NCBI RefSeq assembly: GCF_012034335.1
Contig: NZ_JAATHJ010000039.1
Location: 1-33,259, forward strand
Source: Alkalicoccus luteus
GTDB lineage: Bacteria; Bacillota; Bacilli; Bacillales; Salisediminibacteriaceae
Length of the DNA: 33,259 nucleotides
Direction: 5' to 3'
A program made the position numbers and the translations under genes. Below, piece after piece: positions 21,388 through 29,594 of this stretch (the stretch's first letter is position 1; every line of letters begins with the position of its first letter). Below the pieces are notes generated by a model. That model ran no database searches. It saw only the letters and a list, made by a program, of their open reading frames with translations, and was not told the DNA's origin.

Positions 21388-21552
21388 TCAACCGGCGAGG
21401 ATCAGCCAGAGAACCGTCAGCAGAATCGCCTGGAAAAACGTCAGCTGTAAATCTTTTTTCCACGGCCGTTTTGTAACAAACACCATCGCCCGCAGCAGCG
21501 CAAACAGAATCAGCCAGAAAATAAGAACGAGCAGGATATAATTCAGGATCAT
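21388..21552 (-). CDS. Small two-helix membrane protein (54 aa)
   Basis: A short frame reading MILNYILLVLIFWLILFALL, then a basic hinge with TKRPWKKD, then a second hydrophobic helix ending VLWLILAG. A strong GGGGGGAG lies six to seven bases before the ATG. The hairpin-like topology, with both ends probably outside and a positively charged loop inside, is typical of small Bacillus membrane proteins. I do not recognise the family. It is located between the cobalamin cluster and luxS, 71 bases before the luxS start, and could be cotranscribed with luxS. Hydrophobic composition and the ribosome binding site are the evidence for it being real. Confidence 0.6.
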   Translation of the reverse strand: MILNYILLVLIFWLILFALLRAMVFVTKRPWKKDLQLTFFQAILLTVLWLILAG

Positions 21553-21714
21553 TTGTCTCCCCCCTGCCTTCCATTTTACACAGGAAGACGTCCGTCTGCG
21601 AGCACCAAAAAGATTCCTCTCCGTCAGTGGGAAGGCATCTTCAGTGTTCGTTTACGTCAGAGTAGCTACGCTTTATCAAACATGTTATCTGTAATCATGA
21701 TGAACTATTCCAGT

Positions 21715-22083
21715 TTATGGTTTCCTTCGATCAACAAGCCCGTGCCAGGCATAGTCAACCGTTTCTGCTGCGGCCACCAGCTTCCGGGCAAGCCGGCCGT
21801 TCTCATCGCGCAGTCTGCGGTCCGAAGATTCTGCCGGCACAATCCCATTGCCCATTTCTTCCAGAATCACAACAAGGTGCGTTCGTTCAGCAAGCGTGTG
21901 GAGCCAGCTCAACACCTCTTCGGAACTTCGACCTTCGCGCAAAAGCATTTCACAGTTATCAACAATCGTAACAGCTGACCCGCTTAAATTGTCTGAGCCG
22001 GCTTTTACCCATTCTGCTTCGGGGTAGCTTCCAGCGGCATGCTCCCTTTTTCCAGCGTAGGCACCGCCGATAATGATGTGCAT
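21715..22083 (-). CDS. Shortened CobU-like P-loop protein (second CobU paralogue)
   Basis: A 122-aa protein that looks like a cut-down adenosylcobinamide kinase/guanylyltransferase. It opens with MHIIIGGAYAGKREHAAG, a P-loop of the CobU type. Its C-terminal part, EEMGNGIVPAESSDRRLRDE followed by GRLARKLVAAAETVDYAW, parallels the NEVGxGIVP...RxFRDxxG region of CobU. The segment between the P-loop and the central strand that carries the guanylylated histidine in full-length CobU is missing. It overlaps the cobC 3' end by 79 bases. The ATG at 22083 is preferred over a GTG at 22089, given AGAAGGGTGG upstream. It may be a kinase-only partner, or it may be decaying. Confidence 0.65.
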   Translation of the reverse strand: MHIIIGGAYAGKREHAAGSYPEAEWVKAGSDNLSGSAVTIVDNCEMLLREGRSSEEVLSWLHTLAERTHLVVILEEMGNGIVPAESSDRRLRDENGRLARKLVAAAETVDYAWHGLVDRRKP

Positions 22084-22646
22084 ATCCACCCTTCTTTCTG
22101 TCGGCTGAGTGTGAGGCGGAAGGCACCGCCATGCCGTACTTTATACTGCCAAAGATGTTCAGCTGCACCGGTCAGCATGAGCAGCGTGCGGATCACGCCG
22201 CCGTGCGTAACAGCAACGACACGCTCCGGCTCGCGCTCGAGCATATCGGTGTACCAGCCGGCGACACGCTCCTTCAGATCATTCCACGATTCGCCTCCAG
22301 GGGGCCTCCTCGTGACAGGATCATCTACCCAGCTCCGGTATGCGCTGAGGTGCTTCAGCTGTTCATATGTGTGCATCTCCCATTCTCCAAAATGCATTTC
22401 ACGAAGCCGTTCATCAAACTGCGGTGTTAATTCGAGCGCTTCAGCAGTCTGACGGCAGCGAAGCAGATCACTTGCGTGCACCTCCTGCCAATCTGCGGCA
22501 CCGAGAAGCTCTTTTAACTCCTCCAGCGTTTTCTTCGCCTGTGACGACACGGGTTCATCTGTCCAGCCCAAATACTGCTTGGCCAGATTTGCTTCAGTTA
22601 CACCATGACGAACAATGTCCAAATGAATAGTACGGTTAGTATCCAT
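22005..22646 (-). CDS. cobC: Histidine phosphatase family protein, probable alpha-ribazole/cobalamin-5'-phosphate phosphatase CobC
   Basis: A 213-aa phosphoglycerate-mutase-like phosphatase. The catalytic RHG is in LDIVRHGVTEANLAKQYLG, a second arginine lies in SDLLRCRQTAEAL, the acid in MHFGEWEMHTYEQL, and the second His in VAVTHGGVIRTLL. Set among cobS, cobU and cobD, it most likely removes the 5'-phosphate from alpha-ribazole phosphate or cobalamin phosphate, the last step of nucleotide-loop assembly. Its start overlaps the cobS stop by 49 bases and AAGGAGGGG lies before the ATG. The C-terminal 28 residues are encoded in the overlap with the small CobU-like gene. Confidence 0.85.
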   Translation of the reverse strand: MDTNRTIHLDIVRHGVTEANLAKQYLGWTDEPVSSQAKKTLEELKELLGAADWQEVHASDLLRCRQTAEALELTPQFDERLREMHFGEWEMHTYEQLKHLSAYRSWVDDPVTRRPPGGESWNDLKERVAGWYTDMLEREPERVVAVTHGGVIRTLLMLTGAAEHLWQYKVRHGGAFRLTLSRQKEGWICTSLSAVPTLEKGSMPLEATPKQNG

Positions 22647-23353
22647 AGTTCCCCTCCTTCGATCGAAGCCCCAGCGAGATCTCCGTTAATTCCGTTAAAA
22701 TGCTTCAAATACCAGCCGCGAACACACACGCAGAAAAGCAGCAGCGCTGCACCGGCTGCGATTCCTGCTGTTCCCGCTGCAAAACAGGCGGCAGCCAGCG
22801 GCAGAGCCGCTATCCAGGCGTCGACTGGTTTCGTATGCTGCTTCCAGACTGCGGCAAGGCCGTCAGCGTGCGCTGTTTTCGTAAAAACGAGCAAGTAGAC
22901 AGCAGCCATTCTGCCGGCTGAGGGGATAAGCAGGAACAGCCATGGATTCATACCGGCCGTCAGCAGCTCATAAATCAGAAGCAGCTTCCAGAGAAGCAGT
23001 ACGATGACGCTTACCATGCCGAAGCTGCCGACCCGGGGGTCCTGCATAATTTCCCATTTACGATCGAGCGGCGCATTGGAACCGACCGCATCAAAGGTGT
23101 CCATCCAGCCATCCAGATGCAGAGCTCCGCTGATCCAGATGAAATAGGTGAGGATAAGCGCTGCTGTGACCGCTGACGAGGTGACATTCTGGGAGGCAAG
23201 AGCGGCAGCGGGCAGACCGATCAGCAACCCGATCAACGGGTAAAAACGGAGCGCCCACCTGGCTGACGCTTCATTCCAGTCTGCCTGAACCGGCACGGGC
23301 ACCCTCGTTAAAAACTGCATCGTTAAAATAAATCCATGCGCTGCCTGCTTCAC
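22598..23353 (-). CDS. cobS: Adenosylcobinamide-GDP ribazoletransferase (cobalamin synthase) CobS
   Basis: A 251-aa integral membrane enzyme that joins adenosylcobinamide-GDP and alpha-ribazole (phosphate) to make adenosylcobalamin (phosphate). The family opening AAHGFILTMQFLTRVPVP, the RFYPLIGLLIG segment and the LHLDGWMDTFDAVGSN acidic motif are intact. The later RVGSFGMVSVI, which gives the Mg-binding region, is also present. About six to seven membrane helices. GTG start, overlapping the cobU stop by four bases. Confidence 0.92.
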   Translation of the reverse strand: MKQAAHGFILTMQFLTRVPVPVQADWNEASARWALRFYPLIGLLIGLPAAALASQNVTSSAVTAALILTYFIWISGALHLDGWMDTFDAVGSNAPLDRKWEIMQDPRVGSFGMVSVIVLLLWKLLLIYELLTAGMNPWLFLLIPSAGRMAAVYLLVFTKTAHADGLAAVWKQHTKPVDAWIAALPLAAACFAAGTAGIAAGAALLLFCVCVRGWYLKHFNGINGDLAGASIEGGELWILTVLFIWTLFVMV

Positions 23354-23877
23354 AGTGACTTCCCCTTCCAGCAGACAGGTATACCTGCCTGCAGTTGATA
23401 CACATTATCTGCACGCTTTGCGAGCAGCCGGTGGCCGGCTTCCAGCACCTTTACATAGCGGTGTACCTCAACGGAATCCGGCAGCACCGCTTCATTGACA
23501 TCGTTGGATACAATCGTCAGCAGCAGCTCCCGGCGCCTCGCTTCGTCAAGAAAGGCCTCCAGCGCATCTGCGACTTGTTGCTCGGAGTAATGCTCCTGAT
23601 ACAACAGATTCGCCGTCCAGATCGTCAGGCAGTCCAGCAGCACGGCCCCTTGTTCCGGAAGCACATCGAGCAGATTCACCGGTTCCTCCGTCAGCTGAAA
23701 ACGGCTGTTTCGATCCTCGCGGTGTTTGGTTATCCGACTTTCCATCTCAGCATCTGTTACTCGTGCTGTCGCCAGATAAACGGGATGTTCCTTTTGAGTC
23801 AGGACGAATTGTTCTGCCCAGTCGCTTTTTCCTGATCTCGCTCCTCCGCTGATAAACGTCAGTACATGTCTGCCCAC
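23350..23877 (-). CDS. cobU: Adenosylcobinamide kinase / adenosylcobinamide-phosphate guanylyltransferase CobU
   Basis: A 175-aa enzyme that phosphorylates adenosylcobinamide and then transfers GMP to it. The P-loop GGARSGKSDWAE (residues 11-22) and the ATARVTDAEMESRITKHREDR segment are present; H52 there is the likely guanylylated histidine. LLDCLTIWTANLL is also typical. The C-terminal NEVGxGIVP motif is degenerate here (SNDVNEAVLPDS). That is notable because the small paralogue 1.3 kb downstream retains it. GTG start; the gene overlaps the cobD end by 19 bases, with GGAGG ten bases upstream. Slightly shorter than many CobU (about 180-190). Confidence 0.87.
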   Translation of the reverse strand: MGRHVLTFISGGARSGKSDWAEQFVLTQKEHPVYLATARVTDAEMESRITKHREDRNSRFQLTEEPVNLLDVLPEQGAVLLDCLTIWTANLLYQEHYSEQQVADALEAFLDEARRRELLLTIVSNDVNEAVLPDSVEVHRYVKVLEAGHRLLAKRADNVYQLQAGIPVCWKGKSL

Positions 23878-24923
23878 TTCTGCAGCACCTCCATCAGTCG
23901 CCTGTTATCTTTCCGGGTGCGGACGGCGAGCCGAAGCGCCCGTCCGTCCAATCCTCGAAAGCTGTATGTATGACGGGCAGCAATGCCGCTTTCAGCCAGG
24001 AAAGCGAGCAGCGGTTCGTGATCCGAAAGCAAAGAATCCTGAAGCAGATAATAGTTGACGCTCGTATCCGACATGGTAAAGTTCTGCGGAAGCTGCTCCC
24101 GGATCCACTGCAGTTCGTCCTGCAGCCAGAAGCGCGTTTTGCGAACAAAAGCCTCTTCCTCCATCATGCTTTTAAGCAGCGTTTCGCTGATCGTATTGAC
24201 GCTCCACGGAACCTGCCTCTCCCTCATAATGCCGGCAAGAGTCTCCCCCGACAGAGCGAAGCCGCAGCGAAGCCCTGGAACGGCAAACATTTTCGTCATG
24301 GAGCGGAGCAAAATGAGCTTATCGTGCTGAGGAAGCAGATCATTCAGCTTCTCATATTCAGGCAGAAAATCAACGAACGCTTCGTCCACAATGATTGCCG
24401 TATTCGGAAGATCCTTCAGCAGCTGCCGGACATCCCGTTTGGCGAGCGTCACTCCGCTCGGATTATGAGGGCGGTTTAAAAACAGCATATCAGCCCCCGT
24501 TTCTGTCACTGCCTGCACCAGCCTGTCAGAGATCCCTCTCTCCACGGCGCCGTCAACTGTATGAACGTGAATCCCGTAATGAGCGCAGGCCCGCCGATAT
24601 TCACTAAAGGCCGGCTCGGCAATCACTGCTTTCCCGCCGGCTTTCAGTGAGGCAGCGAGGAACACAGCCTCTGCTCCACCGTTCGTTACACATACATGCT
24701 CCGGTTCCACCTGCTCTGCAGCAGCGATTTTGCTGCGGCAAGCTGTATACGACGGATCCGGATAGCGATCCGTTTCTGACAGCGCTTGCACTGCTGTTTC
24801 CAGCATTCCATCCGGTGGACCGAGTGGATTGATATTCGCGCTGAAATCCAGCCACTGCGATTCAACTGAACGATACACCGATAAGTAATTCGGCTGCCCG
24901 CCGTGATCCGGCCACTTCACCAT
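23859..24923 (-). CDS. cobD: Threonine-phosphate decarboxylase CobD (HisC-like)
   Basis: A 354-aa PLP enzyme of the histidinol-phosphate aminotransferase family. The neighbourhood and N-terminal HGGQPNYLSV...LDFSANINPLGPP mark it as CobD, which makes (R)-1-aminopropan-2-ol phosphate from threonine phosphate. Visible are FLNRPHNPSGVT, IVDEAFVDFLPEYE and the PLP-lysine motif RSMTKMFAVPGLRCG (K211). Start ATG directly after the cbiB stop with AGGAGG upstream. It supplies the linker that CbiB attaches to cobyric acid. Confidence 0.92.
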   Translation of the reverse strand: MVKWPDHGGQPNYLSVYRSVESQWLDFSANINPLGPPDGMLETAVQALSETDRYPDPSYTACRSKIAAAEQVEPEHVCVTNGGAEAVFLAASLKAGGKAVIAEPAFSEYRRACAHYGIHVHTVDGAVERGISDRLVQAVTETGADMLFLNRPHNPSGVTLAKRDVRQLLKDLPNTAIIVDEAFVDFLPEYEKLNDLLPQHDKLILLRSMTKMFAVPGLRCGFALSGETLAGIMRERQVPWSVNTISETLLKSMMEEEAFVRKTRFWLQDELQWIREQLPQNFTMSDTSVNYYLLQDSLLSDHEPLLAFLAESGIAARHTYSFRGLDGRALRLAVRTRKDNRRLMEVLQKWADMY

Positions 24924-25883
24924 TTACCTTCCTCCTAACCATACTACCATCATCAGACCTGCAGCTGCTCCAAACAATGAGGCACCATATAAAATCCGGA
25001 CAGCGGGTTTTATGTCGCTTTTCTCAAGCTTTTTTGAGCCCGGTCCCATGACTGCACGATGTGAGATCTGACCGCGATAATAGTTATTGCCTCCGAGCTG
25101 CACGCCTAAGAATCCGGCCATAAACGCTTCGGACCACCCGCTGTTTGGACTCGGATGCTTCCGTGCATCCTGCAGGGCCCAGCGGAACCCCTTCCCTGCA
25201 CGTTTAGGACTTATCAGCGTGGCAGCGCCGGCCATTAAGAAAAGCGTCAGTCTGGCCGGCAGCCAGTTGGCTGCATCGTCCAGCCTGGCGGAGGCCCAGC
25301 CAAAAGCTGCATACTCTTCGCTGCGGTACCCGACCAAGGAATCGAGCGTGTTCACGGCTCGATAAGCCATCGCAAGCGGCGGCCCGCCGATAAACGCATA
25401 AAACAGTGGAGCGGTCACGCCGTCCACTGTGTTCTCTGCAACTGTTTCCACTGTTCCCCGGACGATCTCCGCTTCGTTCAGCCGCTCCGTGTCGCGCCCG
25501 ACAATCATTGAGAGTGACCGGCGCGCTGCCGGTAAATCACCTTTAAAAAGCGGGACTGCCACCGCGTCGGCAGCTTCTTTCAGCCCCCGGCAGGCGATGG
25601 TGGAAGCCGTCATGAAGGTGCCTGCTGCAATCGCAGCGAACGGATGCAGCAGCCAGGCAGCGTAAAGGATGCCTGCCGAAACGAGCCAGACGGCAGCTGG
25701 CACGGTTACAGCAAGCAGCACACCCTTCCGCCTTCTGGCATGCTCCGGTCCGTGGTTCAAGTGCCGGGTGCCAAATGCGATCAGGCGGCCCATCCCCGAT
25801 ACCGGATGCGGCAGACGCTTGGGATCCCCAATCACCCAGTCAACGAGAAGCGCCGCCGCGGCCGTCCACCCCGGGATGATCAT
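24924..25883 (-). CDS. cbiB: Adenosylcobinamide-phosphate synthase CbiB
   Basis: A 319-aa membrane protein that joins aminopropanol (phosphate) to adenosylcobyric acid. The motifs VIGDPKRLPHPVSGMGRL and SMIVGRDTERLNEAEIVRGTVETVAENTVDG, the core of the family, are intact. PLFYAFIGGPPLAMAYRAVNTLDS and HPSPNSGWSEAFMAG follow. About four membrane helices. The frame extends to 25901, but the ATG at 25883 overlaps the BtuD-CbiZ stop (ATGA) with AAGGAG upstream, so it is the better start. Confidence 0.92.
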   Translation of the reverse strand: MIIPGWTAAAALLVDWVIGDPKRLPHPVSGMGRLIAFGTRHLNHGPEHARRRKGVLLAVTVPAAVWLVSAGILYAAWLLHPFAAIAAGTFMTASTIACRGLKEAADAVAVPLFKGDLPAARRSLSMIVGRDTERLNEAEIVRGTVETVAENTVDGVTAPLFYAFIGGPPLAMAYRAVNTLDSLVGYRSEEYAAFGWASARLDDAANWLPARLTLFLMAGAATLISPKRAGKGFRWALQDARKHPSPNSGWSEAFMAGFLGVQLGGNNYYRGQISHRAVMGPGSKKLEKSDIKPAVRILYGASLFGAAAGLMMVVWLGGR

Positions 25884-27349
25884 GCGTGAGTCTCCTTCCA
25901 ACGCCTGTCCGCCCGCACCGCTTCTTTCGTCGCTTCATAGACAATGCGGCCGATCCCCCGTCCAACAGGCGTTCCGGATCCCGCATAAGGCGTCCGTTTC
26001 CCCTGCTGGGTCGCGGCGATAACGAGCGCATCCGTAGAAGTGCTTGTAGCAGGGGTTCCAGTTTGAGGATCACGAACATCTTCATCCCGCAGTGCCTGCA
26101 CCTTCGCTTCTACTGCAGACATGCACGCATTAACGAGTGCTCCATCCGTCAAGTTCGCATCTACTGCCAGGAAGGTGTTAATCGTCCCGATTTTTTCCCG
26201 CTCCAATTCCGGACCGTCGTAGGTTATATCGACCGCGTTTCCGGTGCCTGCCGTCACGACAGCGGTGAACGCGATACCGTTGATGGTTTCTTTTCGAATC
26301 ACGGCCATTTCTGTTTTCACAGCGGTCATCAGGCCAATCGACTGTTCGACCGGCAGACTGCGTTTTTCCAGCCACGCTTTCATGTCGGCTTCCGGAGTGC
26401 GGCTGCTGTATTGTTTGTCGACGTGAAAATTTGCAATGTGGCGAATCCATTGAATCCCTTCCCCGGCCACCCCGTTGGAAATTGTCCGCAGCGGCTTCGG
26501 ACTTGAAATTTTGACCAGGTTCCGATCAGCTTCCACGGTGACGCTTTCGTGAAGGGATATGACAGATTCATCCTGCTTTTTCGGGTTCATGAGCAGCTGC
26601 GGCCGCGGCAGCGTCGGGTGAGACTGCGTCCAGGTTTCTACTCCGTAAATACTGGATAGACGTTCTGAACGGCGCATGATATCGACCGGCCCCGTTTCCT
26701 GCAGCTTTCCTTCATGAATAAGTCCGACGCGGTCACAGTAAAGGGCCGCAATGTTTAAATCGTGCAAAATCGCAAATACGGTTAGTCCCTGCGTTTTCTG
26801 CCGCTCTTTTAATACGTTCAGCATGTCAAACGTGTGCCGAATATCCAGGTGATTCGTCGGTTCATCCAGCAGCAGCACCTCCGGCTCCTGTACGAGGGCC
26901 TTGGCGAGCAGCACCCGCTGCTTTTCACCTCCGCTTAACCGGAAGAACGACGTATCCCGAAACCTTTCCGTGTCGGTGAGCGCCATAATTTCATCGATAA
27001 GCGCCCTGTCTTCCCGGCTCAGCATTTTAAAAAGTCCTTTTTGAAAGGCATATCGGCCGAGCCGGATCACTTCCTCGACCGTAAAATCGAATGAGACATT
27101 TGTTTCCTGTGTAAGAACGGCAATTTTTCTGGCACGCTGAACTGGAGACATCGTTAACAGCGAAGCACCCTGAAGCGATACATCACCAGTTTCAGGTTTA
27201 AGGGAGCCGCTGACAAGCTTGAACAGCGTCGTCTTCCCGCTGCCGTTGGGACCGAGCAGGCCGAAAAACTCTCCCTGTTTAATATGAAGGTTCATCGATT
27301 CGATGATTGGAGGGCCGCCGTAGCCGCCGCTCAGTCCGGTAATGTTCAT
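25880..27349 (-). CDS. btuD-cbiZ: Fused cobalamin ABC-transporter ATPase (BtuD) and adenosylcobinamide amidohydrolase (CbiZ)
   Basis: A 489-aa two-domain protein. Residues 1-250 are an iron/B12-type ABC ATPase: Walker A GPNGSGKT (33-40), signature LSGGEKQ (138-144), Walker B LLLDEP (159-164) and ILHDLN with the switch histidine. From about residue 275 the sequence becomes CbiZ: NGVAGEGIQWIRHIANFHVD, SIGLMTAVKTEMAVI, VVTAGTGNAVDITYDG, TDGALVNACMSAVEAKVQAL, TGTPATSTSTDALVIAA and TPYAGSGTPVGRGIGRIVYEA. CbiZ removes the aminopropanol arm of adenosylcobinamide to give cobyric acid. The fusion links import with remodelling. It overlaps btuC and cbiB by four bases each. Confidence 0.92.
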   Translation of the reverse strand: MNITGLSGGYGGPPIIESMNLHIKQGEFFGLLGPNGSGKTTLFKLVSGSLKPETGDVSLQGASLLTMSPVQRARKIAVLTQETNVSFDFTVEEVIRLGRYAFQKGLFKMLSREDRALIDEIMALTDTERFRDTSFFRLSGGEKQRVLLAKALVQEPEVLLLDEPTNHLDIRHTFDMLNVLKERQKTQGLTVFAILHDLNIAALYCDRVGLIHEGKLQETGPVDIMRRSERLSSIYGVETWTQSHPTLPRPQLLMNPKKQDESVISLHESVTVEADRNLVKISSPKPLRTISNGVAGEGIQWIRHIANFHVDKQYSSRTPEADMKAWLEKRSLPVEQSIGLMTAVKTEMAVIRKETINGIAFTAVVTAGTGNAVDITYDGPELEREKIGTINTFLAVDANLTDGALVNACMSAVEAKVQALRDEDVRDPQTGTPATSTSTDALVIAATQQGKRTPYAGSGTPVGRGIGRIVYEATKEAVRADRRWKETHA

Positions 27350-28395
27350 GCCAGCTTCTTCCCCTTTCCGATGCGGTTTCTAATAAGCAGAAACGCAAAC
27401 ATTGGTGCGCCGATCAGCGCTGTAATCACACCTATTGGCAGTTCCTTTGGTGCAATAATCGTTCTTGCCGTGATATCTGCAAAGATTAAGAAGGCCCCTC
27501 CGATAATCATGGAAATTGGCAGTACGTGCCGATGATCCGGGCCGGTAACGAGCCGCACGAGGTGCGGGATGACCAGACCGACAAAGCCGATTGTCCCTGA
27601 TACAGCAACAGCTGCGCCGGTCAGCAGTGACGCTCCGCCGAGAATAAACACTTTTCCACGGCCGACGTTTACACCAATATGACCGGCAGCTTCCTCTCCG
27701 AGAGCGAGCGCGTTTAAGTCCCGATAGCGGGTGACGAGCATAACGGAACCGATAATCAGGAATGGTACGATCAGCTGTACGTAGCTCCAGCCGCGCATAC
27801 CGACACTTCCATACAGCCAATAAATGATCTGCGTCATTTCATCCTGGCTGCCAAGCGAGATAATCAGCGAAATGATCGAACCGATAAACGCACTGACGAT
27901 AATTCCCGCAAGGATAATCGTTTCGATCGCCAAACTTCTGCTGCTGAGCTTTACAAGTCCGAACACAAGCATGAGCGTGAGAAACCCGCTCACAATCGAT
28001 ACAGCCGGGAGCGTAAATGCACCAAGTCCAACGATGGTGAGCTGGAAAAAGATAACGAAAACCGCACCGAGGGCCGCACCGGAGGAAACACCGATCGTAT
28101 AAGGATCCGCAAGCGGGTTTCGCAGCAACCCCTGAAATGCAGCCCCGGCAAGCGCAAGCGACGCGCCAACGCAGAGGGCCAGCAGCACTCTCGGCAGCCT
28201 GATTTCCCAAATAATGGAGTACTGATTAGACGGAACATCATCCAGCAGGTGGAAGCCGATCGTTTTATCGAGAATAATATGCACAATATGCGGAACCGGG
28301 ACCGTTACGCTTGAATAAAACAGTCCAAGTGTTATCGCAGCAGCAAGAAGACCGAGGCTTCCTGCATAGTAAAGCCACGCTTTATTCGAAAACAT
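27346..28395 (-). CDS. btuC: Cobalamin ABC-transporter permease BtuC (FecCD family)
   Basis: A 349-aa permease with about nine to ten membrane helices, forming the membrane channel for corrinoid import. The FecCD signatures are clear: IWEIRLPRVLLALCVGASLALAG, FQGLLRNPLADPYTIGVSSGAALGA, and GEEAAGHIGVNVGR, the coupling helix that contacts the ATPase. FVGLVIPHLVRLVTGPDHR is also present. It overlaps btuF by 14 bases and btuD-cbiZ by four, so synthesis of the transporter subunits is coupled. Confidence 0.92.
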   Translation of the reverse strand: MFSNKAWLYYAGSLGLLAAAITLGLFYSSVTVPVPHIVHIILDKTIGFHLLDDVPSNQYSIIWEIRLPRVLLALCVGASLALAGAAFQGLLRNPLADPYTIGVSSGAALGAVFVIFFQLTIVGLGAFTLPAVSIVSGFLTLMLVFGLVKLSSRSLAIETIILAGIIVSAFIGSIISLIISLGSQDEMTQIIYWLYGSVGMRGWSYVQLIVPFLIIGSVMLVTRYRDLNALALGEEAAGHIGVNVGRGKVFILGGASLLTGAAVAVSGTIGFVGLVIPHLVRLVTGPDHRHVLPISMIIGGAFLIFADITARTIIAPKELPIGVITALIGAPMFAFLLIRNRIGKGKKLA

Positions 28396-29443
28396 CCGGA
28401 TATACAGCCTCAGCTACAGCACGAGTTCCTTCAACAAGACGCGGACCGGAGCGCGTCACGATATCACTTTGCACATCGTGTACATCCTCATTTTCTACAG
28501 CAGGAACGTCAGCCCAGCCGTCACGGTTCATCACCTCTTCTTGAGGATCTTCCACGTAATAGCCGTAAGTCGTCACAATCGTGTCCGGCTCCAGTGAAAC
28601 GATTTCTTCTTCGGTCAAATTCACCCAGCCTTCATGCTCTTCCGCTGCGTTTTCCGCCCCGATCGTCTCCAGCATCTCATGCATGAAGGTGCCGGTACCA
28701 GTAGTGAAAATATCCGGGGATGGTGCTACTTCCACCCAAACGCGCTTGCGCTCTTCTTCGTCAATCGTTTCCCCGAGCTCCGCAAGCTCCTCCATGCCGC
28801 TCTCCATCTCCGCTATTAGCTCTTCTGCATTTTCTTCTGTTCCGGTAAGCATGCCGAGTGTTTCAATCGTGTCATAGGTGCCTTCAAACGATTCGGCATT
28901 CCGCACGACAACGACATCAATTCCGGCATCACGGAACTGCTCTAAAATATCATCATGACTGGAGGCGTGATAGTCCGAAACGAGGGCCATGTCAGGCTCT
29001 AAAGAAAGGATCCGTTCCACGTCCATGTCCTGAGCCCCGACATTTTCAATCTCTAGTGCCTCTTCGGGATAATTACAATACTCCGAAACCCCTACGAGTC
29101 TGTCGCCCGCGCCGATTTCAAATAATATTTCGGTGTCGCTGGGCTGCAGCGTAACAATAGTTTCCGGTTCTTCATCGATTGTCACTTCATTTCCGGCGTT
29201 ATCCGTTATCGTCACCGGAAATTCGCCGGCAGTTTCATTATTCTCATTACCTTCGTCTGCTTCGTCATTCTCACTATTCGTCGCAGCTTCCTCTTCTTCT
29301 TCCACCTCATTGCTGTCTGCGGTGTTCTCATTTGCTTCCTGATTGTCCGTGTTCGTGTTCCCGTTCTCATTGTTTCCCTCTGTCCCGCATGCGCTGATGA
29401 TGAGCGCGGCTGATAGCAGAAGCGGTGCCGTCATTTTTTTCAT
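28382..29443 (-). CDS. btuF: Cobalamin-binding lipoprotein BtuF with acidic linker
   Basis: A 353-aa substrate-binding protein of the TroA/BtuF type. MKKMTAPLLLSAALIISAC is a lipoprotein signal with the lipid-modified C19. Residues about 22-73 are an extreme low-complexity linker rich in Asn, Glu and Asp. The binding module then begins with FPVTITDNAGNEVTIDEEPETIVTLQPSDTEILFEIG and contains GVSEYCNYPEEA and EIVSLEPDTIVTTYG. It captures corrinoids outside the membrane and delivers them to BtuC. The ATG follows GGGGGAG. The gene is the first after the cobalamin riboswitch and terminator. Confidence 0.92.
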   Translation of the reverse strand: MKKMTAPLLLSAALIISACGTEGNNENGNTNTDNQEANENTADSNEVEEEEEAATNSENDEADEGNENNETAGEFPVTITDNAGNEVTIDEEPETIVTLQPSDTEILFEIGAGDRLVGVSEYCNYPEEALEIENVGAQDMDVERILSLEPDMALVSDYHASSHDDILEQFRDAGIDVVVVRNAESFEGTYDTIETLGMLTGTEENAEELIAEMESGMEELAELGETIDEEERKRVWVEVAPSPDIFTTGTGTFMHEMLETIGAENAAEEHEGWVNLTEEEIVSLEPDTIVTTYGYYVEDPQEEVMNRDGWADVPAVENEDVHDVQSDIVTRSGPRLVEGTRAVAEAVYPDVFE

Positions 29444-29474
29444 CGTTACTCCCCCATGATTATGTAGTGGAACG

Positions 29475-29504
29475 TAAAAAAACGCCGCCCTTCGAAGGAC
29501 TGCG
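29475..29504 (-). terminator. Riboswitch-linked intrinsic terminator before btuF
   Basis: On the minus strand CGCAGTCCTTCGAAGGGCGGCG folds with one internal mismatch and is followed by seven T. It lies between the B12 aptamer and the btuF ribosome binding site, so B12 binding is expected to favour it and shut off the transporter operon. Confidence 0.85.
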
Positions 29505-29594
29505 CTGAATAAAATGCATGAAGAGAGCCGTTTCAGATTCCCGGAAATCTCCTCGTCTGCACTTCAAACAACCTTTTTCCCGAAGGTGTTTAAA

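Noticed and set aside
23970-24479. Plus-strand open frame opposite cobD
   Set aside because: Antisense shadow; cobD has all PLP motifs and coupled neighbours.
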